NCBI GenBank assembly: GCA_947474415.1
Contig: CANJKD010000020.1
Span: 1 to 11,908, forward strand
From: Burkholderiales bacterium
GTDB taxonomy: Bacteria > Pseudomonadota > Gammaproteobacteria > Burkholderiales > Burkholderiaceae_C
DNA length: 11,908 nt
Direction of reading: 5' to 3'
A model generated the notes under the pieces. It ran no database searches, was not told the DNA's origin, and was given only the letters and a program-made list of their open reading frames with translations. The position numbers and the translations under genes were made by a program. This document shows positions 1-7,793 of the stretch, in pieces. Position 1 is the first letter of the stretch. Each line of letters starts with the position of its first letter.

Positions 1-2
1 CG

Positions 3-1172
3 CAGAACATCACGACGCTGCACAACCGCGTCAATGAACTCGGTGTGGCCGAGCCGGTGATCCAGCAGCAGGGCAGCGACCGCGTTGTGGTGCAGTTGCC
101 TGGCGTGCAAGACACCGCGAAGGCGAAGGACATCATCGGCCGCACCGCGACGCTGGAGTTGCGCATGGTGGACAGCAGCGCCGAGGCGGTCGCGGCCGCC
201 ACCGGCAGCGGCCCGGTGCCGTTCGGTACCGAACGCTTCACGGACCGCGACGGCAGCGCCCTGATCGTGAAGCGCCAGGTGGTGTTGACCGGCGACAACC
301 TCAGCGATGCCCAGCCCGGCTTCGACGGCCAGACCCACGAGCCGGTAGTGAACCTGACGGTCGACGCCAAGGGCGCGCGCATCATGAAAGACACCTCGCG
401 CGACAATATCGGCAAGCGCATGGCGATCCTGTTGTTCGAGAAGGGCAAGGGCGAAGTCGTCACGGCGCCGGTGATTCGCGGCGAGTTGGGCGCGCACTTC
501 CAGATCTCGGGCAGCATGACGGCTGAGGAAGCCAGCGACACCTCGTTGCTGCTGCGCGCCGGTTCGCTGGCCGCGCCGATGGACATCATCGAAGAGCGCA
601 CGATCGGCCCGAGCCTCGGCGCAGAGAACATCGCCAAGGGCTTCAACAGCGTGCTCTACGGCTTTGCGGCGATCGCGATCTTCATGTGCATCTACTACCA
701 GCTGTTCGGCGTGATCTCGACGTTCGCACTGGGCTTCAACCTGCTGCTGCTGCTGGCCGTGCTGTCAATGCTGCAGGCAACGCTGTCGCTGCCCGGCATT
801 GCGGCCATCGCGCTGACCCTCGGCATGGCGATCGACTCGAACGTGCTGATCAACGAGCGGGTGCGGGAAGAGTTGCGCGCGGGTGCCTTACCGCAGGTGG
901 CGATCAACACCGGCTACGAACGCGCGTTCGCGACCATCCTCGACTCGAACGTGACGACTTTGATCGCCGGCCTGGCGTTGCTCGCGTTCGGCTCCGGCCC
1001 GATCAAGGGTTTTGCGGTGGTGCACTGCCTGGGCATTCTGACCTCGATGTTCTCGTCGATCGTGTTCTCGCGCGGGCTGGTGAACCTCTGGTATGGCCGC
1101 CAGAAGAAGCTCAAGGGCATCTCGATCGGGCAAATCTGGCAGCCGCAGGCCGATGTGCCGGCGAAGACCTGA
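3..1172 (+). CDS. secD: Protein translocase subunit SecD (5' end outside window)
   Basis: SecD pairs with SecF in the inner membrane and uses the proton-motive force to complete Sec-dependent export through SecYEG. The reading frame is open from base 3, so this is a partial gene. The 389 visible residues are the C-terminal part of a protein usually about 615-620 residues long. They begin in the periplasmic P1 domain with the family segment NRVNELGVAEP. The P1 head follows, then a membrane block from about base 640 holding the last five predicted helices. The fourth-helix motif GMAIDSNVLINERVREEL carries the conserved transmembrane Asp (codon 834-836), which matches E. coli D519 and is implicated in proton coupling. 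The first ATG or GTG in frame (GTG at 45) is internal and is not the real start. secF follows after 51 bp, so the two genes almost certainly form one operon. Nothing in the visible part looks broken. Confidence 0.97.
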   Translation, partial: QNITTLHNRVNELGVAEPVIQQQGSDRVVVQLPGVQDTAKAKDIIGRTATLELRMVDSSAEAVAAATGSGPVPFGTERFTDRDGSALIVKRQVVLTGDNLSDAQPGFDGQTHEPVVNLTVDAKGARIMKDTSRDNIGKRMAILLFEKGKGEVVTAPVIRGELGAHFQISGSMTAEEASDTSLLLRAGSLAAPMDIIEERTIGPSLGAENIAKGFNSVLYGFAAIAIFMCIYYQLFGVISTFALGFNLLLLLAVLSMLQATLSLPGIAAIALTLGMAIDSNVLINERVREELRAGALPQVAINTGYERAFATILDSNVTTLIAGLALLAFGSGPIKGFAVVHCLGILTSMFSSIVFSRGLVNLWYGRQKKLKGISIGQIWQPQADVPAKT

Positions 1173-1223
1173 CCGCAGCCGCGACATCCCCGATCACGCC
1201 GAACAGAACCACGAGAGTCCACG

Positions 1224-2255
1224 ATGGAATTTTTCAGAATCAGGCGCGACATCCCGTTCATGCAGCATGCGCTGGTGTTCAACGTCATATCGTTCGTCAC
1301 CTTCCTCGCCGCCGTCTTCTTCATCGCCACGCGCGGCCTGCACCTGTCGATCGAGTTTACCGGCGGCATCGTGATGGAGGCCTCGTATGCGCAGACGGCT
1401 GATGTTGGCAAGATCCGTACCGAAGTCGAGAAGCTGAATTTCGGCGACGTGCAGGTGCAGAACTTCGGCAGCTCGCGTGACGTGATCATCCGCCTGCCGG
1501 TGGCGGCCGGCATGAAACAGGCCGAGGTCGTCACCCGCGTCTTCGAGCGAATGTGCGCGACCGAGGGCGGCACGGTCGCAACCCGCGAGGTCACGGGCGA
1601 GAAGGGCGAGGTGTCGAGCCGGCCCGTGTGTTCAGCGGGAACGGCCGAGCCCGTCAAGCTGCAACGCACCGAGTTCGTCGGGCCGCAGGTGGGCCGAGAA
1701 CTCGCGGTCGACGGGGCGAAGGCGCTGGCCTTCGTCGTGATCGGCATCATGATCTACCTCGCGATCCGCTTCGAGTGGAAGTTCGCGGTTGCGGCGATCA
1801 TCGCGAACCTGCACGACGTGATCATCATCCTCGGCTTCTTCGCGTTCTTCCAGTGGCAGTTCGACCTCACCGTGCTGGCGGCCGTGCTGGCCGTGCTGGG
1901 CTATTCGGTGAATGAATCGGTGGTCATCTTCGACCGGATCCGCGAGTCATTCCGGCGCTTCCGCAAGATGAACACCCACAAGGTGATCGACCACGCGATC
2001 ACCAGCACGATGAGCCGCACCATCATCACCCACGGCAGTACGCAGATGATGGTGCTGTCGATGCTGGTGTTCGGCGGGCCCACTCTGCATGGCTTCGCGA
2101 TCGCGTTGACGATCGGCATCCTGTTCGGCATCTACTCATCGGTGTTCGTCGCGGCGGCCATCGCGATGTGGTTGGGCGTGAAGCGCGAAGACCTGGTGAA
2201 GGCGACTGCGAAAGACGTCGACCCCGATGATCCGAACGCCGGAGCCGTGGTGTAG
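1224..2255 (+). CDS. secF: Protein translocase subunit SecF
   Basis: SecF is the obligate partner of SecD in the SecDF translocation motor. The start ATG has GAGAG about 10 bases upstream, and the N-terminus MEFFRIRRDIPFM suits the family. Order of parts: first membrane helix about residues 15-36; periplasmic domain with the FTGG motif (45-48) and the FGSSRDVIIRLP segment (81-92); then five helices from about 165 to 318. The motif GYSVNES (226-232) puts Glu231 where E. coli has Asp213, an acidic swap I believe is common in the family, followed by FDRIRE. At 343 residues it is about 20 longer than E. coli SecF (323). The periplasmic domain carries roughly 28 extra residues at 110-145, with Cys111 and Cys136. 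The C-terminal tail is acidic (DVDPDDPNAG). It lies 51 bp after secD and 41 bp before the DUF1631 gene. Confidence 0.97.
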   Translation: MEFFRIRRDIPFMQHALVFNVISFVTFLAAVFFIATRGLHLSIEFTGGIVMEASYAQTADVGKIRTEVEKLNFGDVQVQNFGSSRDVIIRLPVAAGMKQAEVVTRVFERMCATEGGTVATREVTGEKGEVSSRPVCSAGTAEPVKLQRTEFVGPQVGRELAVDGAKALAFVVIGIMIYLAIRFEWKFAVAAIIANLHDVIIILGFFAFFQWQFDLTVLAAVLAVLGYSVNESVVIFDRIRESFRRFRKMNTHKVIDHAITSTMSRTIITHGSTQMMVLSMLVFGGPTLHGFAIALTIGILFGIYSSVFVAAAIAMWLGVKREDLVKATAKDVDPDDPNAGAVV

Positions 2256-2296
2256 AGTCCAAATGACTCAGTTACGCCGTACCCGCACTGCCCTCC

Positions 2297-4579
2297 ATGT
2301 CGAACCCCGCCCATCCAACGGCATTGGCTCAACAGGCACGGCGGTCTTACGTCGACGGCCTTCTCTCAGGCCTGCCCCTGGTGGTGCAAGCCATCGACCA
2401 GGGCGCACGGATGCTGGTGAGCCAGGTGGCCGAGCCCGGCCTGGCGATGCGTCGGCGCGAACTGGTGCCCGACCTGCAGAAGGCCGGGACGCACTGGCTT
2501 CAGGGCATGTCATCGCTGTTGCGTGGGGCCTCGCAGTCGGGCTACATGTCAGCCTCCCGGTTGGGCGACCTGCCGCCGCCGATGGGTCGCGGCTCGAAGC
2601 TTACGCTGGTCGACGACGACACCATCGAGCAAGAGATTCTCAGCTCGAAACTCGCGTTGTCCATGATGGACCGTGCCGCGTGGGAATTCACCGACCTTTG
2701 CTCACGCATCAACGTGCTCGAAGGCCGTGAAGACCTCGACCGGAATGACGTGCTCCGGCCCCATGTGCTGGCGCGCATCGTCACCGCATCGTGGCGTGCG
2801 GCAGGCCTGAGTATCGAGACCTGGCGCATGTTGCAAGGGGTGCTGCACGAAGAGTTGTCGCACTTCACTGAAGAAAGCTATCACGAGACGAACCGCTTCC
2901 TGATCCAGCGCCACGTGCTGCCGGAAGTCGATCTGCGGCCCTTCATCCGGCGCTCACGCAATTCAAACACGCGCGGCTTCGGCAGCACGACCGGTGGATC
3001 GGGTGGCTTCTCGGCATCGGGTCGTGGTGTGGCGGACACCGGCGAGGTCGGCGAGGAAACACGAATGATGACGCGGGCCGGTGGCCTGGCGCGCGGTATG
3101 GATCATGCCGAGGCTGTGCTTGGCCGGCTGAACCGGCTCGTTGGTCGACAGTTGCCCGAGTTCGCGGTCACATCGAGCAACCCGGTGCCGGCCTCGCCGC
3201 GCCTGAAGACCGCCATCTCCGAGGCACAGCAAAGCATCGCCCGGCGCTTGAGTTCGGGTGTTGGCGCGCGCACCGTTGCCGGCGCGGTTAGCGCGCCGGC
3301 CCTGCTGGCCGATATCAATAAACGCAAGCAGGCGCTGAAAGAGGCGGCAACCACGCCGGTCGAGCGCGCCACGATCGAGATCGTTGCGCTGCTATTCCAG
3401 AGCATCCTGACCGAAGAGCGCATCCCGTCGTCAGTGCGGGTCTGGTTTGCGCGGTTGCAGATGCCAGTGCTGCGCGTGGCTGTCGGCGAGCCCGATTTCT
3501 TTGCGACGGTCGATCACCCGGCACGCCGCCTGATCGACCGCATGGGGTCGTGCGTGATGGGCTTCGATGCTACGAGCCGTGCCATCGGCGACATCCTGGA
3601 AAAGGAAATCAAGCGCGTCGTGCAGGTCGTCGAGGCCTACCCCGACACCGGCCGGCGCGTGTTCCAGACCGTGCTGGTCGAGTTCGAGAAGTTCCTCGAA
3701 CACTACTTCAAGAACGAGAACGAGGCCTCGCGCAAGGGCGTGTCGCTGGCGCAGCAGGTCGAGCAGCGCGAGACGCTCGCAATCCAGTACACGATCGAGT
3801 TGCGCAAGATGCTTAACGAGGTGCCGGTGCAGGAAGGCGTGCGCGAGTTCCTGTTCCATGTGTGGGCCGATGTGCTGGCGATGGCGGCCGTCAAATCTGG
3901 TGGCGACGCCACCAGAGATTTGAAACGCGCCGCGGCCGACCTGATCTGGTCTGCCAGTGCCAAGGTGTCGCGCGAAGAGCGCGCCGAGGTGATCCGCCGG
4001 CTGCCGCCGCTGCTCAAGACCTTGCGCGACGGCATGGACGATGCCGGGGTGCCGGCGGCCAGACAGGAAGAGCATATCCAGCGCCTCAACAACTCGCTGG
4101 CCGCAGCCTTCACTGCCAAGACGGCCGCCATACCGACGCATCGTCTGGACGAACTGATGGCGCGCCTGGAAACGCTCGAAGAACTGTTGCCAGAGGCGGC
4201 CGATCTCGAGATCGACGAGTCGATGGTCCACGACCTGTCGGGCCACGAAAGCTCGGAGCTGGAGGTAGTGGGCGAGGGGGGCTCGATGCCGACGCCGGCG
4301 ATGGTGGCCTGGGCGCGTGAGTTGCATGTCGGAAGCTGGTACATGCTCGACTATCGCAACCGCAATGAGGCGGTGCAACTGGCCTGGCAAGGCATGCGCC
4401 GGCAGCTGACGCTGTTCGTGTCGCCGCAAGGGCGCGGTGTGCTGTTCCAGCAGAACCGGCTTGCCGCATTCCTGCAGGCCGGCCTGCTGGTGCCAGCACA
4501 AGACGAACCGCTGACCGTCCGGGCCACGCGCAGTGCGATGGAAAAGCTCGACGGAGACCCTTCGAGATTGCTGAATTAG
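2297..4579 (+). CDS. DUF1631 family protein with PilZ-like C-terminal segment
   Basis: A 760-residue predicted cytoplasmic protein with no signal peptide or membrane helix. It resembles the DUF1631 family of beta- and gammaproteobacteria, whose function I do not know to be established. The N-terminal part (1-220) is helical and includes the family-like VDDDTIEQEI segment at 106-114. Residues 219-265 form a Gly/Ser-rich, low-complexity linker. A long helical region (270-650) contains HPARRLIDRMG (407-417). Residues about 670-735 (LHVGSWYMLDYRNRNEAVQL, then LTLFVSPQGRGVLFQQN) look like the beta-rich, PilZ-like end seen in this family, which suggests but does not prove nucleotide or c-di-GMP binding; I do not see a clear RxxxR motif ahead of it. 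The ATG at 2297 has no obvious Shine-Dalgarno. A TAGAGT hexamer at 2253-2258 overlaps the secF stop and could be a -10 element, but read-through from secF is equally plausible. A strong palindrome lies inside the gene at 3891-3923. The minus-strand 386-codon open frame over it is a shadow. Confidence 0.88.
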   Translation: MSNPAHPTALAQQARRSYVDGLLSGLPLVVQAIDQGARMLVSQVAEPGLAMRRRELVPDLQKAGTHWLQGMSSLLRGASQSGYMSASRLGDLPPPMGRGSKLTLVDDDTIEQEILSSKLALSMMDRAAWEFTDLCSRINVLEGREDLDRNDVLRPHVLARIVTASWRAAGLSIETWRMLQGVLHEELSHFTEESYHETNRFLIQRHVLPEVDLRPFIRRSRNSNTRGFGSTTGGSGGFSASGRGVADTGEVGEETRMMTRAGGLARGMDHAEAVLGRLNRLVGRQLPEFAVTSSNPVPASPRLKTAISEAQQSIARRLSSGVGARTVAGAVSAPALLADINKRKQALKEAATTPVERATIEIVALLFQSILTEERIPSSVRVWFARLQMPVLRVAVGEPDFFATVDHPARRLIDRMGSCVMGFDATSRAIGDILEKEIKRVVQVVEAYPDTGRRVFQTVLVEFEKFLEHYFKNENEASRKGVSLAQQVEQRETLAIQYTIELRKMLNEVPVQEGVREFLFHVWADVLAMAAVKSGGDATRDLKRAAADLIWSASAKVSREERAEVIRRLPPLLKTLRDGMDDAGVPAARQEEHIQRLNNSLAAAFTAKTAAIPTHRLDELMARLETLEELLPEAADLEIDESMVHDLSGHESSELEVVGEGGSMPTPAMVAWARELHVGSWYMLDYRNRNEAVQLAWQGMRRQLTLFVSPQGRGVLFQQNRLAAFLQAGLLVPAQDEPLTVRATRSAMEKLDGDPSRLLN
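3891..3923. repeat. Near-perfect inverted repeat inside the DUF1631 gene
   Basis: The left arm TCAAATCTGGTGGC (3891-3904), the 3-base spacer GAC and the right arm GCCACCAGAGATTTGA (3908-3923) pair over 14 bp. The only defect is an unpaired AG in the right arm. It encodes residues 532-542 of the protein (VKSGGDATRDL) without breaking the frame. The AT-containing outer part stands out from the surrounding GC-rich codons. It could be chance from coding constraint, or a trace of a small palindromic element. No T-run follows, so a terminator is unlikely. Confidence 0.7.
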
Positions 4580-4627
4580 AGCACCCGGCACGGGGTACCG
4601 ATGCCACCCGGCGCGCAGGTGAACGAG

Positions 4628-4670
4628 CCGCCAAGGGCCACATGGTAAGCCTCTACGTGGCCCGTGGCGG
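4628..4670. terminator. Strong hairpin between convergent genes, possible bidirectional terminator
   Basis: Arms CCGCCAAGGGCCAC (4628-4641) and GTGGCCCGTGGCGG (4657-4670) pair at 13 of 14 positions around a 15-base loop. It sits in the 132-bp gap between the end of the DUF1631 gene (4579) and the end of smg (4712), which converge. That is where transcription from both sides should stop. Neither side has a clear T-run, so intrinsic termination is not proven. It may instead stabilise the 3' ends of the mRNAs or work with Rho. Confidence 0.45.
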
Positions 4671-4711
4671 ACCGGCGCCGGCCCGTGACGCGCCTGTTTG
4701 CAGCAGTTATG

Positions 4712-5164
4712 TCAGTGGATCAGGCGGTCTTCGACATCGACGAACAGTTCGTCGAGGATCAGGGCGTCGGGCTCTTCGCCCAGGCTCCAGAACACCATCA
4801 GCACGATGATCTTCAGGTCTTCGAGATCCATCGGGCCGCCGGCAATGGCGCTGGCCCGGTCGATGACCATTTCGCGCATCGGCGGCGGCAAAACGCCAGC
4901 AGATTCGAGGAAGCTGATGAAGCCGATAGAGTCTTCACCGAGGTGTTCTTGCTCGGCGGGCGAGTAGACCCGCATGCTGCTTTCACCCTGCTCACCGACA
5001 TACGACTGCGCGGCCACGGCTACGCCGTCGAGCCACGACAGCGCTTCCTGGATTTCGTCCGACTCGAAGCCGACCGACGACAGCTTTCGGGTGAGCTGGT
5101 CATGGTCAGGGCAGGCGTCGGGCCGCCAGTAGTTTTCGTACAAGTACACGAGCACGTCGAACAT
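4712..5164 (-). CDS. smg: Smg family protein (DUF494)
   Basis: A complete 150-residue protein of the Smg/DUF494 family, normal length. The hallmark N-terminus MFDVLVYLYENYW fixes the start. The central region FISFLESAGVLPPPMREMVIDRA (residues about 82-104) and the C-terminal segment DLEDLKIIVLMVFWSLG are also typical. It is small, acidic and soluble. The biochemical function is not established; the gene classically sits beside dprA. In many betaproteobacteria smg is followed by a DNA topoisomerase gene, but here it is the last gene of its strand and faces the DUF1631 gene. No Shine-Dalgarno is visible in the 16 bases before the ATG. Instead a TATAGT hexamer lies 6 bases upstream (see the promoter entry). 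It is 200 bp downstream of dprA on the same strand, a gap wide enough for its own promoter. Confidence 0.96.
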   Translation of the reverse strand: MFDVLVYLYENYWRPDACPDHDQLTRKLSSVGFESDEIQEALSWLDGVAVAAQSYVGEQGESSMRVYSPAEQEHLGEDSIGFISFLESAGVLPPPMREMVIDRASAIAGGPMDLEDLKIIVLMVFWSLGEEPDALILDELFVDVEDRLIH

Positions 5165-5170
5165 GAATTT

Positions 5171-5176
5171 ACTATA
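5171..5176 (-). promoter_or_regulatory. Candidate -10 element of smg, possibly giving a leaderless mRNA
   Basis: Read on the minus strand, TATAGT (5 of 6 matches to TATAAT) ends 6 bases before the smg ATG. A start point about 7 bases downstream of it would fall on the A of the ATG at 5164. No convincing -35 hexamer stands 16-18 bases upstream (CCAGTT at 17). The missing Shine-Dalgarno agrees with a leaderless message. This is inference from pattern and spacing only. Confidence 0.4.
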
Positions 5177-5314
5177 CCGCAGCCGCCGACCCGAACTGGC
5201 CGAAGCCCCGTCATTGGCGTGCCGATTTGGCGCTTGGGTGGTGCATGAGGAAAGGCATGGCCACCCGAATTTTCCTGCTCCCCGAGCGCCGAGAATGGCT
5301 TCTTCGTGGCCCTT

Positions 5315-5341
5315 GGGCCGGACGACGAATGTCGTCGGCCC
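5315..5341. repeat. GC-rich hairpin between dprA and smg
   Basis: GGGCCGGACGAC (5315-5326) pairs with GTCGTCGGCCC (5331-5341) over 11 bp with one bulged G and a 4-base GAAT loop. It starts 24 bp beyond the dprA stop on the minus strand, a normal place for a terminator or mRNA-end structure. The minus-strand bases after it (AAGGGCCACG) hold no T-run, so the type is uncertain. The rest of the 5165-5364 gap shows no gene that I can support. Confidence 0.45.
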
Positions 5342-5364
5342 GGGGCACTCTCAGCCGATGGACG

Positions 5365-6465
5365 TCAACCGCGCCCCAGGCGCTGAAAGCGCTGACCGGG
5401 CAAGCGCCCGACCAGGCCGGCCAACTCCAGGTCGAGCAGGCGCACGTGCAGCTCGGCGGCGAGGCAACCGGTGCGCAGCACGAGTGCGTCGAGGGTGACG
5501 GGGTCGAAGCCGAGCGTGGCCAGAAGCGGGTCGCCCGAGCCGGTTTCCACAGTCGCGGCAGTTGGGCTGAAGTCACCGCCGGGAAGACGCAGTTCTTCGA
5601 GGATGTCCTGGGCCGTTTCCACGAGCTTCGCGCCCTGCTTGATCAAGGCATGGCAGCCACGCGATTGCGGCGAGTGGATCGAACCGGGGATGGCGAACAC
5701 ATCGCGCCCCGCCTCGCTGGCGAGCCGTGCGGTGATGAGCGAACCCGATTGAAGTGCAGCCTCTACCACCAGTGTGCCGCGCGCGAGGCCTGCAATGATG
5801 CGGTTGCGCGGCGGGAAATGGGCCGGCAACGGCGGCGTGCCCAATGAGTACTCACTGAGCATCAGGCCCACGTTGGCCACCCGGTGCGCCAGTTTCAGGT
5901 TGCGGCTGGGATAGACCCGGTCGAGCCCTGTGCCGACCACCGCGATCGTGCCGGCCGGCCCTTCCAGTGCGCCTTGGTGCGCGGCGGTATCGATGCCCAG
6001 CGCCATGCCTGAAACGACTGTCAACCCGGCCTGGCTGAGGTGCACCGAAAAGGCACGTGCGTTCTCGGTGCCCTGCGGCGTCGGGTTGCGGCTGCCGACC
6101 ACAGCGATGGCTTCGGCTTGCAGCAACTCGAGCCGTCCCTGGGCGTAGAGCAGGAGTGGTGGGTCCGCAGCCTCCAGCAGCAGCTTCGGGTAGCGCGGGT
6201 CACCCAGGGCGATCACGGCGCGGACTTGTGCTGTTTCGGCAGCGAGCCAGGCTAACGTGGTGGCGACCAGGGCGGCCAGCGATTCCGGCGGAACCGCCAG
6301 CGCGCGGGCCAGCCCTGCGCCCACCGCCTCGCCTCGCGCCGCGATGGTGGCGTTGAACACAGCCTCGGGCGAACCGAAGGCGACCAGCAGCTTGCGTGCA
6401 GACTCTCGCCCGACGCGCGGCGTTTCAAGAAGGCGCAACCAGGCGCCGAGTTCTTCGTGTTCCAT
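5365..6465 (-). CDS. dprA: DNA-processing protein DprA
   Basis: DprA (Smf) binds incoming single-stranded DNA during natural transformation and loads RecA on it, in the cytoplasm. It has 366 residues from the ATG at 6465; a GTG at 6468 directly before it is an alternative start. Order of parts: N-terminal helix-hairpin-helix/SAM-like region (about 1-80); Rossmann-fold domain (about 85-292) with VVGSRNPT (122-129), SGMALGIDTAAH (152-163), GTGLDRVYP (178-186), FPPRNRIIAGL (217-227), SGSLITARLA (240-249) and FAIPGSI (257-263); then a linker and a C-terminal winged-helix domain (about 312-360, ending GLVGRLPGQRFQRL). All key Rossmann motifs are intact. It starts 39 bp after the LysM gene stops, with no clear Shine-Dalgarno, so it is probably translated from the LysM-dprA message. 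Its presence alone does not show that the strain is transformable. Confidence 0.97.
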   Translation of the reverse strand: MEHEELGAWLRLLETPRVGRESARKLLVAFGSPEAVFNATIAARGEAVGAGLARALAVPPESLAALVATTLAWLAAETAQVRAVIALGDPRYPKLLLEAADPPLLLYAQGRLELLQAEAIAVVGSRNPTPQGTENARAFSVHLSQAGLTVVSGMALGIDTAAHQGALEGPAGTIAVVGTGLDRVYPSRNLKLAHRVANVGLMLSEYSLGTPPLPAHFPPRNRIIAGLARGTLVVEAALQSGSLITARLASEAGRDVFAIPGSIHSPQSRGCHALIKQGAKLVETAQDILEELRLPGGDFSPTAATVETGSGDPLLATLGFDPVTLDALVLRTGCLAAELHVRLLDLELAGLVGRLPGQRFQRLGRG

Positions 6466-6504
6466 CACACAGGTAAGGGCCGTCTGGCGGGGCGCCGTGC
6501 GCGC

Positions 6505-7683
6505 TCACGGCTGGGTGAAGTGGTCGCCCGGCTTGACGGGATTTTCCGCCAACAGGATCAGCGCGTAAGACATGCGGTCGAAGACCCGGAATACGAACAG
6601 CATGCCGTGCCGTTCATCAGGCAGCTTGATGGTGGGGCGCAACGGGTCGGTCTTGTCGACCGTGCGCACACCGTCGCGCAACAGGGCCAGCACGTGGCCA
6701 CGCTCCATGCCGTCGACAGAACCGCGGTTGAGTGACACGATCTGGTTCTGGCCGGCAGTCAGCGCATCGCCGTAAAGGGATGCGATCTGGCCGGCCATGG
6801 CGGCTTGTGGTGCATGCGGCGCGTAGTTGGTGAACTCGCGCACCGGCACCACGGCCAGCTTGTCGCCGACTCCGGCTTCCTGGCGAACGCTGGTGATGAC
6901 GAAGGACGCAGGCACGATCTCGGACTTGCCCGCCGCGTCGACCCGTGTCCCGCCCTGGCGCGTGTATTCGGCCGCACCCACGTAGCGGGCTTCGTAGCCC
7001 AGAACTTCGCCAGTGGTCGGGTCCTTCAAGGGCGTGGCCTCGCGGAAGATGCGGTAGTCGCGGGCACCGACCAGGTCACCGCGCACATAGGCGGTGTCGC
7101 CGCGGCCCAGAAGCACGCGGCCTTCCTGGGTGGCAACGATGCGTGGTGCGCTTTGGAGTTCGTTGCCCTGGAAAATAATCGCCTCGTTCAGGAAAGGTTC
7201 TATCAAGTGGAAAGGAATCGAAGGCAGCGAGCCGTCGCCGAGTTCGGTGCTGCGCACGCGCGGCGAAAGCTTGTCGTTCCCGCCATCGCCCACCGGCTGC
7301 CCAAGCCGCAGTCGGGCACGGCCACCGGTCTTGTCAAGCAAGAGCATCTGGCCCGGGTAGATGAGGTGAGGATTGCGGATCTGATCGAGGTTCATGCCCC
7401 ACAGTTCCGGCCAGCGCCAAGGGCTCTTCAGGAACAGCTTGGAGATGTCCCAAAGGGTGTCTCGCGGCTTGATGGTGTAAGAATCGGGTGCGTTCGGCGC
7501 CAGTTCCGAAAGGGGTACGCCGTTCTGGGCCACAGCTTTCGCAGTGCCTCGCTGCTGGGCAGAGATGGGGTAATCAGCTGACTGAGCCGTGCCGGTGAAC
7601 AGTGCAGGCACCAGCGCCGCGCCCAGGAACATGGCACCGACAGCCCGGCGAGCGGTGGAGACACTGTGATCGCGACGAATCAT
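6505..7683 (-). CDS. Exported LysM-domain peptidoglycan-binding protein
   Basis: A 392-residue protein predicted to be exported and to bind peptidoglycan. I chose the ATG at 7683 because it has GAGAG about 8-12 bases upstream and gives a proper signal peptide: positive start MIRRDHSVSTARR, hydrophobic core 15-30, probable cleavage near residues 33-36 (GTAQSA). An upstream ATG at 7725 would add 14 residues that spoil the signal peptide. A LysM domain spans about 69-116 (YTIKPRDTLWDISKLFL, then NPHLIYPGQMLLLD). The rest, about 120-392, has no catalytic motif that I recognise. This is the LysM gene often found next to dprA and divergent from def in Burkholderiales. It is the first gene of the minus-strand block, and dprA follows at 39 bp. 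Confidence 0.9.
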   Translation of the reverse strand: MIRRDHSVSTARRAVGAMFLGAALVPALFTGTAQSADYPISAQQRGTAKAVAQNGVPLSELAPNAPDSYTIKPRDTLWDISKLFLKSPWRWPELWGMNLDQIRNPHLIYPGQMLLLDKTGGRARLRLGQPVGDGGNDKLSPRVRSTELGDGSLPSIPFHLIEPFLNEAIIFQGNELQSAPRIVATQEGRVLLGRGDTAYVRGDLVGARDYRIFREATPLKDPTTGEVLGYEARYVGAAEYTRQGGTRVDAAGKSEIVPASFVITSVRQEAGVGDKLAVVPVREFTNYAPHAPQAAMAGQIASLYGDALTAGQNQIVSLNRGSVDGMERGHVLALLRDGVRTVDKTDPLRPTIKLPDERHGMLFVFRVFDRMSYALILLAENPVKPGDHFTQP

Positions 7684-7793
7684 GTGGAGATCTCTCAGAG
7701 GCGGCTCGCAATGGCGGGCCCGCACGATGGGTTATGGAGCCGGTGGCGACCGCCATCGATCGGTTCGGCGAAAATCCTCATTTACTTTCACAG

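Noticed and set aside
914..1750. 278-codon minus-strand frame across the secD-secF junction
   Set aside because: Antisense to two clear sec genes; no recognisable domain.
2255..2269. GAGTC-CAAAT-GACTC inverted repeat just after secF
   Set aside because: Only 5 bp arms; too short to call an operator or terminator.
3431..4591. 386-codon open frame on the minus strand over the DUF1631 gene
   Set aside because: Antisense shadow of a high-GC gene; its His/Gln/Arg-rich translation has no family look, while the plus frame has clear family features.
4573..4660. Short minus-strand peptide (GGSFTCAPGGIGTPCR region) after smg
   Set aside because: Looks vaguely protein-like, but there is no start, no Shine-Dalgarno and no family I can name; it overlaps the intergenic hairpin.
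4664..5248. 194-codon plus-strand frame over smg
   Set aside because: Antisense shadow of smg, whose family identity is secure.
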